Shown: positions 1 through 6,354, counted from the stretch's first letter. The stretch is DNA of 9,582 nucleotides from an uncultured Clostridium sp. (GCA_900554815.1 USIO01000037.1:1-9582); one strand, 5' to 3'. Notes: a model not told the origin generated them from the letters alone. Numbers and translations: made by a program.

Positions 1-87
1 AATAGAATAATTAACAAGTAATAAATGTTTAAAAAAGCTTGATATAGGCTTAATAGAAAGCATTGTTGGAAAAGGTCTATGTGCATA

Positions 88-133
88 GCTTTATATTTAA
101 CCTCTATGCCTAATTGCGCAAAACTTTGATAAT
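88..133 (+). repeat. Left copy (R1) of diverged 46-bp direct repeat
   Basis: This 46-bp segment aligns without gaps to 3144-3189 with 36 of 46 bases identical by hand count. The right-hand 20 bases (TTGCGCAAAACTTTGATAAT, 114-133) differ at one position only. Weaker similarity extends leftwards to about base 1, where both copies begin AATAGAAT and share an AAGC(C)TTGA(T/A)ATAG stretch. The copy contains a 6-bp stem, GCATAG at 83-88 with CTATGC at 104-109, and the palindrome TTGCGCAA at 114-121. It also holds TTGATA (126-131) and TATAAA (149-154), 17 bases apart, so a promoter is possible. Being repeated upstream of both the AAA+ gene and parA, it could be a recombination or attachment-site remnant or a shared promoter region. 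The role is inferred. Confidence 0.6.
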
Positions 134-186
134 GGTTGGTTTTTTATGTATAAAATTCTTGGTTTTCAATATAATATATATAATCA

Positions 187-221
187 TTTCCCAAAAGCAC
201 AAAAAGCTTGATTTTGGGAAA
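187..221. promoter_or_regulatory. Perfect 10-bp inverted repeat, likely operator
   Basis: TTTCCCAAAA (187-196) is the exact reverse complement of TTTTGGGAAA (212-221), separated by 15 bases. The right arm overlaps the end of the predicted -35 box (208-213) and the spacer of the promoter that precedes the AAA+ gene. A repressor bound here would block RNA polymerase. The alternative is a terminator stem for transcription entering from the left, but the run of T after the right arm is missing, which favours an operator. A 12-bp word in the loop, AAAAAGCTTGAT (201-212), also occurs at 32-43. Confidence 0.5.
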
Positions 222-236
222 CGATACTGGTATAAT
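208..236 (+). promoter_or_regulatory. Extended -10 promoter for the AAA+/CPBP genes
   Basis: TTGATT (208-213) and a perfect TATAAT (231-236) are separated by 17 bases, and TGG directly precedes the -10 hexamer, giving an extended -10 (TGnTATAAT). The start site would fall near 243, so the leader would be only about 13 bases and would begin at the ribosome binding site GAGGTGA (243-249). The match to the vegetative sigma consensus is strong; activity is not shown. Confidence 0.65.
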
Positions 237-255
237 ATTTGTGAGGTGATTTTAT

Positions 256-1446
256 ATGAAAATAATAGAAAGAGATTATTTGAAAGACTTAATTAACATA
301 ATTGGAACTCCAGATATAAAAGTTATTACTGGAGTAAGACGTAGTGGAAAGTCAAAACTTTTGGAACAATTTAAAGAATATATTGAAAAAAATATTGAAA
401 ATTATAATATAATATATATAAATTTTAGCTTATTAGAATTTGAACAGTTAAATGAATATCACAAATTAAATGATTATATTGAATCAAAATATATACAAAA
501 TAAAATTAATTTCGTTTTAATAGATGAAGTTCAAATGTGTAATGGTTTTGAAAGAACAATAAATAGTTTACATGCATCAGAAAAATACGATATCTACGTT
601 ACGGGTTCAAATGCATTTTTACTAAGTAGCGATTTAGCAACTTTATTTACGGGAAGAACTTTTGAAATTGAGATTTTTCCATTTTCATTTGAAGAATATT
701 TAAAATATTATCAATATAAAGATATAGATTTAGCTTTTGATAAATTTGTATTAGATGGTGGTATGGCTGGATCATATTTATATGAAAATGAAGAAAAAAG
801 ATATAATTATATTTTGGATGTTTATAAAACTTTAATTGTAAGAGATATAAATGAAAAATATAACATAAAAAATAATGAATTATTAGATAATTTAACTAAT
901 TTTATGATGGATAATATATCTAATATTACATCTGTAAGAAATATTACAAATTCATTAAATAAATTTGACAACACATTAAATCATAAAACTATTGGTTCAT
1001 ATATTCAATATTTATGTAATGCTTTTTTATTTTATAAAGTAAAACGTTATGATATACAAGGAAAACGTTATTTAGAATCACTGGATAAATATTATTTAGT
1101 TGATCAAACCTTTAAATATGCTAAATTAGGAATTAAAAATATGAATTATGGAAGAAGTTATGAAAACATAGTAGCTATTGAATTACTAAGACGTGGTTAC
1201 GACATTTATGTTGGAGAATTGTATAATACAGAAATTGACTTTGTTGCTATGAAAAGAAATGAAAAAATTTATATACAAGTTTCGGATAATATAGAAGACG
1301 AAAAAACATTTAATCGTGAAGTAAATTCATTATTAAAAATTAAAGATGCATATCCAAAAATACTTATTGCTAGAACAAAACATAATAATTATCTGTACGA
1401 AGGAATACAAATATATGATATTGCAAAATGGTTAATGGAAAAATAG
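256..1446 (+). CDS. AAA+ ATPase with C-terminal DUF4143-type domain
   Basis: This 396-residue protein belongs to the AAA_14/DUF4143 family of predicted ATPases, which are common in bacteria and archaea and whose cellular role is mostly unknown. Visible motifs are a Walker A loop GVRRSGKS (26-33), a Walker B strand ending in the acidic pair D90-E91, and a sensor-1-like strand YVTGSNA (114-120). The C-terminal domain carries an E-I-D-F-V strand (326-330) followed by IYIQV (338-342). That pattern is often seen in DUF4143 proteins and recalls a PD-(D/E)XK nuclease-like fold. The start is supported by GAGGTGA seven bases upstream and by the promoter at 208-236. The gene is intact and followed after 29 bases by a CPBP protease gene, so the two probably share a transcript. 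Family assignment is firm; any defence or cargo role is inferred. Confidence 0.88.
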   Translation: MKIIERDYLKDLINIIGTPDIKVITGVRRSGKSKLLEQFKEYIEKNIENYNIIYINFSLLEFEQLNEYHKLNDYIESKYIQNKINFVLIDEVQMCNGFERTINSLHASEKYDIYVTGSNAFLLSSDLATLFTGRTFEIEIFPFSFEEYLKYYQYKDIDLAFDKFVLDGGMAGSYLYENEEKRYNYILDVYKTLIVRDINEKYNIKNNELLDNLTNFMMDNISNITSVRNITNSLNKFDNTLNHKTIGSYIQYLCNAFLFYKVKRYDIQGKRYLESLDKYYLVDQTFKYAKLGIKNMNYGRSYENIVAIELLRRGYDIYVGELYNTEIDFVAMKRNEKIYIQVSDNIEDEKTFNREVNSLLKIKDAYPKILIARTKHNNYLYEGIQIYDIAKWLMEK

Positions 1447-1475
1447 TAATTTATATAAAAGATTGGAGTAAAACT

Positions 1476-2171
1476 ATGAAGCAAATATTTGAAAAAAACG
1501 AAACTTTATTTTGCATATTATTAATTTTATTGTATGTGATTATCAATTCATATTGTATGCAAAATTTTGGATTAACTGATTATAGAAGTGCAATTATTAA
1601 TACTATTTTTTCTATTTTTTTAATTCTGCTTATGATTATTTTAAAAAGAACAAAATACTATGGTCTTACAAAAGTTAGAAATTCAAAAAAATATTTATTC
1701 TTCATTCCATTAATCTTAATAGCAACTGTAAACTTGTGGAATGGAATTAATATTAATAATAGGACAAATGAAATTATATTTTATATATTAACTATGATAA
1801 ATGTTGGATTTATTGAAGAAATAATATTTAGAGGATTTTTGTTTAAAATGATGGAAAAAGATAATATTAAAAGTGCCATAATAGTAGGTGCTTTAACATT
1901 TGGTATTGGACATATAATTAATTTGTTTAATGGTGCAGATATTATTCCAACATTAATGCAAGTATGTTATGCAACTGCTATTGGATACTTATTTGTTATT
2001 ATATTTTATAAAAGCAAGTCATTAATTCCTTGTATAATAACACACTCAGTCACTAATTCTCTAGCAATATTTAATGTTGAAAACACCATATTAACATATA
2101 TTGTTCCAATATTTTTAATAGTTGTATCAATTAGTTATGCAATTTATATAAATAAAATCGTTAAGGATTAA
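1476..2171 (+). CDS. CPBP-family intramembrane metalloprotease
   Basis: This is a 231-residue, almost wholly hydrophobic membrane protein. It carries the CPBP (Rce1/Abi-type) signature: E114-E115-x3-R119 in IEEIIFRGFLF, a histidine at 146 in FGIGH, and H190 with N194 in THSVTN. In Rce1-like enzymes these glutamates and histidines bind the metal or activate water for cleavage inside the membrane. Bacterial relatives include bacteriocin self-immunity and processing proteins. The open frame extends back to an ATG at 1428 inside the AAA+ gene, but the ATG at 1476 is preferred because TGGAG lies seven bases upstream and the first membrane segment follows directly. No signal peptide is needed. It is probably cotranscribed with the AAA+ gene. 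Substrate unknown. Confidence 0.87.
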   Translation: MKQIFEKNETLFCILLILLYVIINSYCMQNFGLTDYRSAIINTIFSIFLILLMIILKRTKYYGLTKVRNSKKYLFFIPLILIATVNLWNGININNRTNEIIFYILTMINVGFIEEIIFRGFLFKMMEKDNIKSAIIVGALTFGIGHIINLFNGADIIPTLMQVCYATAIGYLFVIIFYKSKSLIPCIITHSVTNSLAIFNVENTILTYIVPIFLIVVSISYAIYINKIVKD

Positions 2172-2495
2172 CACAAATTACAATTTTTAGTATATAAAAA
2201 TTAAGAAAATATATTAAATAAAATTTTGTGCAATCTTTAATTTAAGAAAAAAATTTATAAATAAAAATTTTTTTAAATATAAAAATAATATAAAAAATAA
2301 ATTTTAAGATTTAAAAATATATTTATAGAAAATTATAAAAAATTTTAAATTATAATTTATAAATATTTAGAATTTTAAAAATTATAATTCTGTAATGCAA
2401 ACATTGTAATATCAAAAAACGAACATTTGTCATTTAATGATTTTTTATAGAATTTATATAATATTTTAATTAAATTATTGTTTCATTAAGTTCAA

Positions 2496-2520
2496 AATCG
2501 TTTTTAAGCAATTTTAATTA
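2496..2520 (+). repeat. Repeat copy A (AATCGTTTTTAAGC type)
   Basis: This is the most diverged of three spaced copies. It shares AATCG(A/T)TTTTAAGC and a following T-rich tract with copies at 2698-2726 and 2861-2890. The similarity extends a few bases upstream (TTC-AAAATCG against TTCTAAAATCG in copy B). Possible iteron or ParB/recombinase binding site. Confidence 0.5.
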
Positions 2521-2697
2521 TTGAAATGTAAAATTAATCATTTATTATATAAATTTTGATTTTAATGAATTTCGTTTGCAGATTTATATATTCTAATTAA
2601 TATAATATTTGCATTTTGTACTATAATCCAATAAGTTCTATAATAATTGCAATAACTGTATTACAAACTAAAATTATACAAAATAATGACCTTCTAA

Positions 2698-2726
2698 AAT
2701 CGATTTTAAGCTATTTTTATTTTTAG
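2698..2726 (+). repeat. Repeat copy B (AATCGATTTTAAGC type)
   Basis: It shares its first 14 bases exactly with copy C at 2861, and the following T-rich tract ending TTTTTAG is nearly the same. With the two preceding A bases it forms the perfect 12-bp palindrome AAAATCGATTTT (2696-2707), a plausible dimer-binding site. Confidence 0.6.
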
Positions 2727-2834
2727 ATTGATAAATTACTTGTTTAAAATTTAAGGTTAAATATTGATTTTAGAAAATTACCATTAAAAAGTAGATTTTT
2801 TTGAAGAAACTACTATCATATATAGATATGCAAA

Positions 2835-2944
2835 AAAGTGCCAAAAATGCGACGCACGAGAATCGATTTTAAGCCGTTTTTATTTTTTAGCCATATAGTT
2901 TTGTTGTCTGCAAAATAAGGCAAATATAGAGAAATAGGCACTTT
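2835..2944. repeat. 8-bp inverted repeat enclosing repeat copy C
   Basis: AAAGTGCC (2835-2842) and GGCACTTT (2937-2944) are exact reverse complements about 95 bases apart, with repeat C between them. A short nested stem, TGCG/CGCA around one base (2848-2856), sits just inside. In such AT-rich DNA an 8-bp match with four G/C pairs is notable but could still be chance. A structured RNA or a binding-site pair is possible. Confidence 0.35.
2861..2890 (+). repeat. Repeat copy C (AATCGATTTTAAGC type)
   Basis: This copy has the same 14-base core as copy B followed by CG and a T-rich tract ending in TAG. It lies inside an 8-bp inverted repeat and just after the only GC-richer patch of the region (GCGACGCACGAG, 2849-2860). 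Copies A, B and C start 202 and 163 bases apart. Confidence 0.6.
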
Positions 2945-2963
2945 GGAGATTTTTGAAAAATTT

Positions 2964-2993
2964 TTCATATTATAAAGTAATAATTGATATAAT
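2964..2993 (+). promoter_or_regulatory. Candidate promoter with extended -10
   Basis: TGATATAAT (2985-2993) is a perfect extended -10 element. The best -35 is the weak TTCATA at 2964-2969, 18 bases upstream. No open reading frame follows for almost 390 bases, so if active it would give a long leader for parA or a small RNA running through R2. In DNA this rich in A and T such matches arise easily. Confidence 0.3.
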
Positions 2994-3143
2994 GAAAAAA
3001 AATTTTATAGATACAAATTAAAATAACAGATTAAAAATAAATAATAATATAGATATAAATAAAAAATAAAGATATATAATAGAATATTAATAGCTATAAA
3101 GCAGTCAAAAGCCTTGAAATAGTAGAAGTAGAGGTTTATGGCT

Positions 3144-3189
3144 GTTTTATATTATGCTTCTATCTCTTTTTGCACAAAACTTTGATAAT
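3144..3189 (+). repeat. Right copy (R2) of diverged 46-bp direct repeat
   Basis: This is the second copy of the sequence at 88-133, 36 of 46 bases identical, with the last 20 bases TTGCACAAAACTTTGATAAT differing at one site. A 6-bp stem, TAGAAG (3123-3128) with CTTCTA (3157-3162), spans its left edge. R1 and R2 lie in direct orientation and bracket the AAA+/CPBP genes plus the AT-rich region. If R2 is the outer end of the conjugative element, the bracketed DNA would be a separate or accreted insertion. That reading is inferred. Confidence 0.6.
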
Positions 3190-3253
3190 AATAGCCCCTT
3201 TAGTAATAATCTTTCAAATATTAATTCTTTAATCTAATAAACTTTTTTCTTAT

Positions 3254-3265
3254 ATCTTTAAAGAT
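3254..3265. promoter_or_regulatory. 12-bp perfect palindrome upstream of parA
   Basis: ATCTTTAAAGAT reads the same on both strands and lies about 115 bases before parA. Partition operons often carry operator or parS-like palindromes here, but it does not match a parS sequence I know and is seen only once. Confidence 0.25.
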
Positions 3266-3378
3266 TTTTCCAATTTAAAATTTATTATATAAAATATAGT
3301 TATTGAAATAATATCTAACATAAAAATTGAATTATAATAATCTCAATAGTTTTTCATATTTCCAAAAAGGAGGAATTT

Positions 3379-4179
3379 ATGAAAAGTGCAAAAATTATTG
3401 CGATTGCAAATCAAAAAGGTGGTGTTGGTAAAACAACAACAACACTTTCTATTGGAGTGGCTCTTGCAAAAGAAAACAAAAAGGTTTTATTAGTTGATGC
3501 AGATCCACAAGGAAATTTAACTACTTCATTAGGGTATTATGAGCAAGAAGATATGCCAGTAACTCTTGCAGATTTAATGTATGCTGAAATAATGGACAAA
3601 GAAATCAAAATTCATGATGCTATTTTACATCATGAAGAAAAAATTGACCTTATTCCTTCAGATATAAGTCTTTCTGCAATAGAACTTTCTTTAGGAAATG
3701 CTATGAGCAGAGAATTTATATTAAAAAATTGTTTGAATACAGTAAAAAATGAATATGACTATATTTTAATTGATTGTATGCCATCTTTAGGATTAATTCC
3801 TATAAATTGCTTAGCTTGTAGCAATGAAATAATTATTCCAGTTCAAAGCCAATACCTTGCAATGAGGGGAATGACATATTTATTTGAAACTGTTTCAAAA
3901 GTAAGAAGAACAATAAATCCAAATTTAAGAGTTAAAGGAATATTATTGACTTTAGTAGATAGAAGAGCAAATCTCTCAAAAAATGTTAGGCAAGAATTGG
4001 ATAAAAACTATGGTAAATATGTGAAAATATATGATACTGAAATACCATTAGCAATAAAAACAGCTGAAGCATCTATTAGAGGAAAAAGTATATTTGAATA
4101 TGATAAAAAGGGAACTGTAGCAAAAGCATATGAAAATTTAGTAGAGGAGGTATTGAACGATGAAAGAACAAAATCCTAA
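3379..4179 (+). CDS. parA: ParA/Soj-family partition ATPase
   Basis: This 266-residue protein is a ParA-type deviant Walker ATPase. It binds DNA non-specifically in its ATP form and moves or positions ParB-bound DNA so the element is inherited. It shows the deviant Walker A loop KGGVGKTT (13-20) with the signature lysine, the D40-A-D-P-Q-G motif (switch I), and the Walker B strand YILID ending at D132. Length fits the Soj-like group without an N-terminal DNA-binding domain. AAGGAGG (3367-3373) lies five bases before the ATG, and a lone TATAAT is seen at 3333-3338 without a good -35. parB overlaps its end by 20 bases, indicating translational coupling. In ICEs such genes often stabilise the excised circle. 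Confidence 0.95.
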   Translation: MKSAKIIAIANQKGGVGKTTTTLSIGVALAKENKKVLLVDADPQGNLTTSLGYYEQEDMPVTLADLMYAEIMDKEIKIHDAILHHEEKIDLIPSDISLSAIELSLGNAMSREFILKNCLNTVKNEYDYILIDCMPSLGLIPINCLACSNEIIIPVQSQYLAMRGMTYLFETVSKVRRTINPNLRVKGILLTLVDRRANLSKNVRQELDKNYGKYVKIYDTEIPLAIKTAEASIRGKSIFEYDKKGTVAKAYENLVEEVLNDERTKS

Positions 4180-5095
4180 AATGCACCTTACCTCACTAGA
4201 TAGTTTATTTACAACACAAGCAGAAAGAGATAATGCTGATAATGAGCAAGTAATTAAAATTTCAATAGACTCTATACACGATTTTCCTAATCATCCTTTT
4301 AAGGTAAATGATGATGAAGATATGAATAAACTTATAGAGAGTATTCAAGAAAGAGGAGTATATCTTCCAACAATAGTTAGGCAAAGAGTTAATGGAGACT
4401 ATGAAATGATTTCAGGACACAGAAGAAAACATGCAGCTATAAAAGCAGGATTAAAAACAATTCCTTGTATTGTTAAGAATTTGACTGATGATGAAGCAAC
4501 TATTTTGATGGTAGATTCTAATATTCAAAGAGAAGAATTACTTCCTTCTGAAAAGGCATTTGCCTATAAAATGAAATTGGAAGCTATGAAACATCAAGGG
4601 AAACAATTAGAAAATACTTCTCGACCAATGGACGAGAAGTCAGATAATAAAATATCAACTGAAATATTAGGAGAAGAAGTTGGAGAAAGTGCTAGAACAA
4701 TACAACGATATATTAGACTTACTTATTTGATACCTGATTTATTAGAGTTAGTTGATGCGAAAAGAATAGCTTTAAGGCCAGCAGTTGAAATGTCTTATAT
4801 AAATGAAGATAATCAAAACTTACTGTATGATATTTTTAAGTATAATGAATCAACCCCTACTTTAAGTCAAGCTCAACTATTAAGAAATCTTGAGGAAAAA
4901 GGAACATTAACAGACAATAAAATTGAAGAAATAATGAGAGAAGAGAAACCTAATCAAAAGGAGCAGTTTAGAACTTCTTATGATAAAATTAGACATTACT
5001 TTCCTAAAGCTTATTCAAACAAACAAATTGATAATAAGATTATGGAACTGTTAGAAATTTATTATCAAGAGTGGAACAAAAAGAAAGTAAAGTGA
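4160..5095 (+). CDS. parB: ParB/Spo0J-family partition protein
   Basis: This is the 311-residue partner of ParA: it binds a centromere-like site, spreads along DNA and stimulates the ParA ATPase. The N-terminal domain (about 30-125) holds the GHRR motif (86-89), part of the nucleotide-binding pocket of ParB proteins, followed by VDSNIQREELLPSEKAFAYK, also typical. A helix-turn-helix lies near 165-190 (ILGEEVGESARTIQRYIRL). The C-terminal part is charged and suits dimerisation. AGGAGG (4145-4150) lies nine bases before the ATG, inside parA. The stop is TGA at 5093-5095, and tryptophan is written TGG a few codons before, so TGA is a true stop here. A terminator follows. The parS site is not identified; the repeats at 2496-2890 are candidates. 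Confidence 0.93.
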   Translation: MKEQNPKMHLTSLDSLFTTQAERDNADNEQVIKISIDSIHDFPNHPFKVNDDEDMNKLIESIQERGVYLPTIVRQRVNGDYEMISGHRRKHAAIKAGLKTIPCIVKNLTDDEATILMVDSNIQREELLPSEKAFAYKMKLEAMKHQGKQLENTSRPMDEKSDNKISTEILGEEVGESARTIQRYIRLTYLIPDLLELVDAKRIALRPAVEMSYINEDNQNLLYDIFKYNESTPTLSQAQLLRNLEEKGTLTDNKIEEIMREEKPNQKEQFRTSYDKIRHYFPKAYSNKQIDNKIMELLEIYYQEWNKKKVK

Positions 5096-5159
5096 GCTAA
5101 CTCTATTATAAATTAAAGTCAAATGTATAAATTATTAAAAAATAGATTTTTACACATTT

Positions 5160-5187
5160 AAATAAGCCATTTTGGCTTATTTTTTTT
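5160..5187 (+). terminator. Intrinsic terminator or attenuator between parB and the rep-like gene
   Basis: AAATAAGCCA (5160-5169), a TTT loop and TGGCTTATTT (5173-5182) make a perfect 10-bp hairpin followed by T through 5187. It ends parAB transcription. Because the ribosome binding site of the next gene (GGAGGTGA, 5188-5195) begins at the end of the T-run, with no promoter between, any transcript of that gene must start upstream and read through this hairpin. It may therefore act as an attenuator. Confidence 0.8.
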
Positions 5188-5205
5188 GGAGGTGATATAT
5201 TATAT

Positions 5206-5952
5206 GTGAATGAAGAAAGCAAAATAGGGTATTATGCAGTAATACCCTCGACAGTTTTATTTAATGAAGAACTAAAGTCAAATGAAAAATTACTTTATGC
5301 TGTTATAACAGCATTGGCAAATAAAGAAGGATATTGTTATGCATCAAATAACTATTTAGCAGATTTGTTCAATTCTAAAGCTCATACAATATCTAATTGG
5401 ATATCGCATCTTAATAAATTGAATTTTGTATATGTGGATTTAATAAGAAATAACAAGAATGAAATTATACAAAGAAGAATTTATATTAATGACATACCCT
5501 ATGTAACAAAAATGACATACCCCTATACTATAAAAATGTCAGAGGGTATGTCTCAAAAACGACAAGATAATAATATAAATATAAAGATAGATAGACTTTT
5601 TAATTATATTATAAAAAAAGAAAGCGAAAATCCAGAAAATATGACATCGGTTCAAGAAGTAAAATTTATGGAAATATTAGAAAAACTAGAATTGAATTAT
5701 ACAGAAAAATTACTAAAAATATTTACAGAAGATAATATTGAAAAACTGAAAATAATTATATATGCTTTGAAAGATTTAAGCATTAGTAACAGAAGTATAT
5801 TATTAAATAGGGCTACAAGAGAAAAATTAATATATGTTTATGATAATTGTAAAAATAAACAAGAAGAATATCAAGATACAAGCAAAGAAATAAATAATTT
5901 TTTTGAGTATTATTATATAAGTTTAATCAAAGAATTAGAAAAAGCTAGATAG
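5206..5952 (+). CDS. Winged-helix replication-initiator-like protein
   Basis: The protein is 248 residues. Its N-terminal part (about 10-95) matches the helix-turn-helix domain found in RepA/DnaD-like initiators of Gram-positive plasmids and ICEs. The opening GYYAVIPSTVLFNEELKSNEK is followed by a helix pair (LLYAVITALANK) and the recognition region NNYLADLFNSKAHTISNWI. The rest is charged, mostly helical and unrecognised. The start is GTG at 5206: GGAGGTGA lies ten bases upstream, the ATG at 5204 meets a stop at once, and the ATG at 5210 is in another frame that stops within a few codons. The gene contains GACATACCC motifs and a GGGTATTA dyad, possible initiator-binding sites. It follows parAB and precedes the conjugation genes. 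A purely regulatory role is possible. Confidence 0.7.
   Translation: MNEESKIGYYAVIPSTVLFNEELKSNEKLLYAVITALANKEGYCYASNNYLADLFNSKAHTISNWISHLNKLNFVYVDLIRNNKNEIIQRRIYINDIPYVTKMTYPYTIKMSEGMSQKRQDNNINIKIDRLFNYIIKKESENPENMTSVQEVKFMEILEKLELNYTEKLLKIFTEDNIEKLKIIIYALKDLSISNRSILLNRATREKLIYVYDNCKNKQEEYQDTSKEINNFFEYYYISLIKELEKAR
5226..5248. repeat. 9-bp dyad at the start of the rep-like gene
   Basis: AGGGTATTA (5226-5234) and TAATACCCT (5240-5248) form a perfect inverted repeat with a 5-base spacer, within the codons for residues 7-15. The GGGTAT core recurs in the motifs at 5491-5552, suggesting one DNA-binding protein for both, perhaps for autoregulation. Coding constraint could also explain part of it. 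Confidence 0.35.
5491..5552. repeat. GACATACCC motif cluster inside the rep-like gene
   Basis: GACATACCC occurs at 5491-5499 and 5514-5522 in direct orientation and as GGGTATGTC at 5544-5552 inverted, within 62 bases. The region lies between the conserved N-terminal domain and the variable C-terminal part. In RepA_N plasmids such as pAD1 the origin lies inside the initiator gene; whether this gene is comparable is inferred. Confidence 0.4.
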
Positions 5953-5963
5953 CTTTTATAACA

Positions 5964-6019
5964 CAGCATATAATCGTTGGAACAAAATCAAGATTTTGAC
6001 AACGATTTATGTTTTGCTG
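5964..6019 (+). promoter_or_regulatory. Compound hairpin leader before the conjugation operon
   Basis: Three nested stems are seen: CAGCA (5964-5968) with TGCTG (6015-6019), AATCGTTG (5972-5979) with CAACGATT (6000-6007), and CAAAATC (5983-5989) with GATTTTG (5992-5998) around an AA loop. All 20 pairs are exact, with small asymmetric bulges. It fills the gap between the rep-like gene and the first conjugation gene, ending just before AAGGAGG (6025-6031). There is no T-run directly after it, so a structured leader, a protein-binding site or part of a transfer origin fits better than a terminator. Confidence 0.55.
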
Positions 6020-6035
6020 AAAGCAAGGAGGAAAA

Positions 6036-6288
6036 ATGATACCTACTTATGATGTTAATAATTTGACAGGAAATTTAGATATTATGTTTCAAAACATAAT
6101 GAGAATAGGATTTACGATATCTATAGTGTTATTCACAATTTGGATAATTGTAAGTCTATTAATATGGTTATTTCGGAGCCAAAAAGAAATCTGAAAAAGC
6201 AATAAAATTTGGGATAAAGAATTTTATAATAACTTTAGTATTAATTATAATCACATTAGGAATACCGCTATTACTTAATGTATTTTAA
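6036..6288 (+). CDS. Small two-helix conjugation membrane protein, split by +1 frameshift
   Basis: AAGGAGG (6025-6031) precedes the ATG. The starting frame encodes 46 residues ending in a hydrophobic helix (SIVLFTIWIIVSLLIWLF), then reaches CGG at 6174 and stops at TGA 6192-6194. One base on, from GGA at 6175, the frame continues with GAKKKSEKAIKFG and a second helix to TAA at 6286-6288. Joined, the product is 83 residues: a short N-terminus, a helix, a basic loop and a second helix, the topology of VirB2-like pilins and other small transfer proteins. The second half lacks its own start and ribosome binding site, so the two halves are one gene. Function is not recognised beyond this. It is the first gene of the conjugation run and the first of three with a CGG shift. 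Confidence 0.72.
6171..6177 (+). other. Putative +1 recoding site 1 (TTT C GGA)
   Basis: In the starting frame the codons are TTT CGG AGC; the continuing frame is GGA GCC. The phenylalanine tRNA (anticodon GAA) could slip from UUU to UUC, its better match, with CGG as the slow codon in the A site. The arrangement recalls the E. coli prfB shift, where CUU precedes a slow UGA. No Shine-Dalgarno-like stimulator is seen upstream. Confidence 0.45.
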
Positions 6289-6354
6289 AATAACTAAAGA
6301 AAGTGATGCATACCATAGCCTAAATATTCGCAACAAATCAAGGAGGGTTATGAG

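Larger units (their letters stand above)
2172..3378. other. 1.2-kb AT-rich non-coding region ahead of parA
   Basis: No plausible gene is seen on either strand; stop codons are dense in all frames. The left part (about 2172-2480) is nearly pure A and T. The rest holds three related AATCGATTTTAAGC-type repeats (2496, 2698, 2861), an inverted repeat around the third copy (2835-2842 with 2937-2944), a candidate promoter (2964-2993), the R2 repeat (3144-3189) and a 12-bp palindrome (3254-3265). A repeat-bearing, easily melted stretch just upstream of parAB suits a partition site, an origin, or an element end. Which of these applies cannot be settled here. Confidence 0.7.

Noticed and set aside
114..296. 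60-residue open frame starting at TTG 114
   Set aside because: It has no ribosome binding site, overlaps the promoter, the dyad and the start of the AAA+ gene, and contains mostly A/T-driven residues.
1428..1475. Longer N-terminus for the CPBP protein from ATG 1428
   Set aside because: It lies inside the AAA+ gene without a ribosome binding site, while ATG 1476 has one at proper spacing.
256..2171. AAA+ and CPBP genes as a toxin-antitoxin pair
   Set aside because: Neither has the size or fold of known toxins or antitoxins; only adjacency supports it.
2172..3078. CRISPR array or tRNA gene in the AT-rich region
   Set aside because: The three repeats are about 160-200 bases apart and diverged, unlike a CRISPR array, and no tRNA cloverleaf or GC-rich arms are seen.
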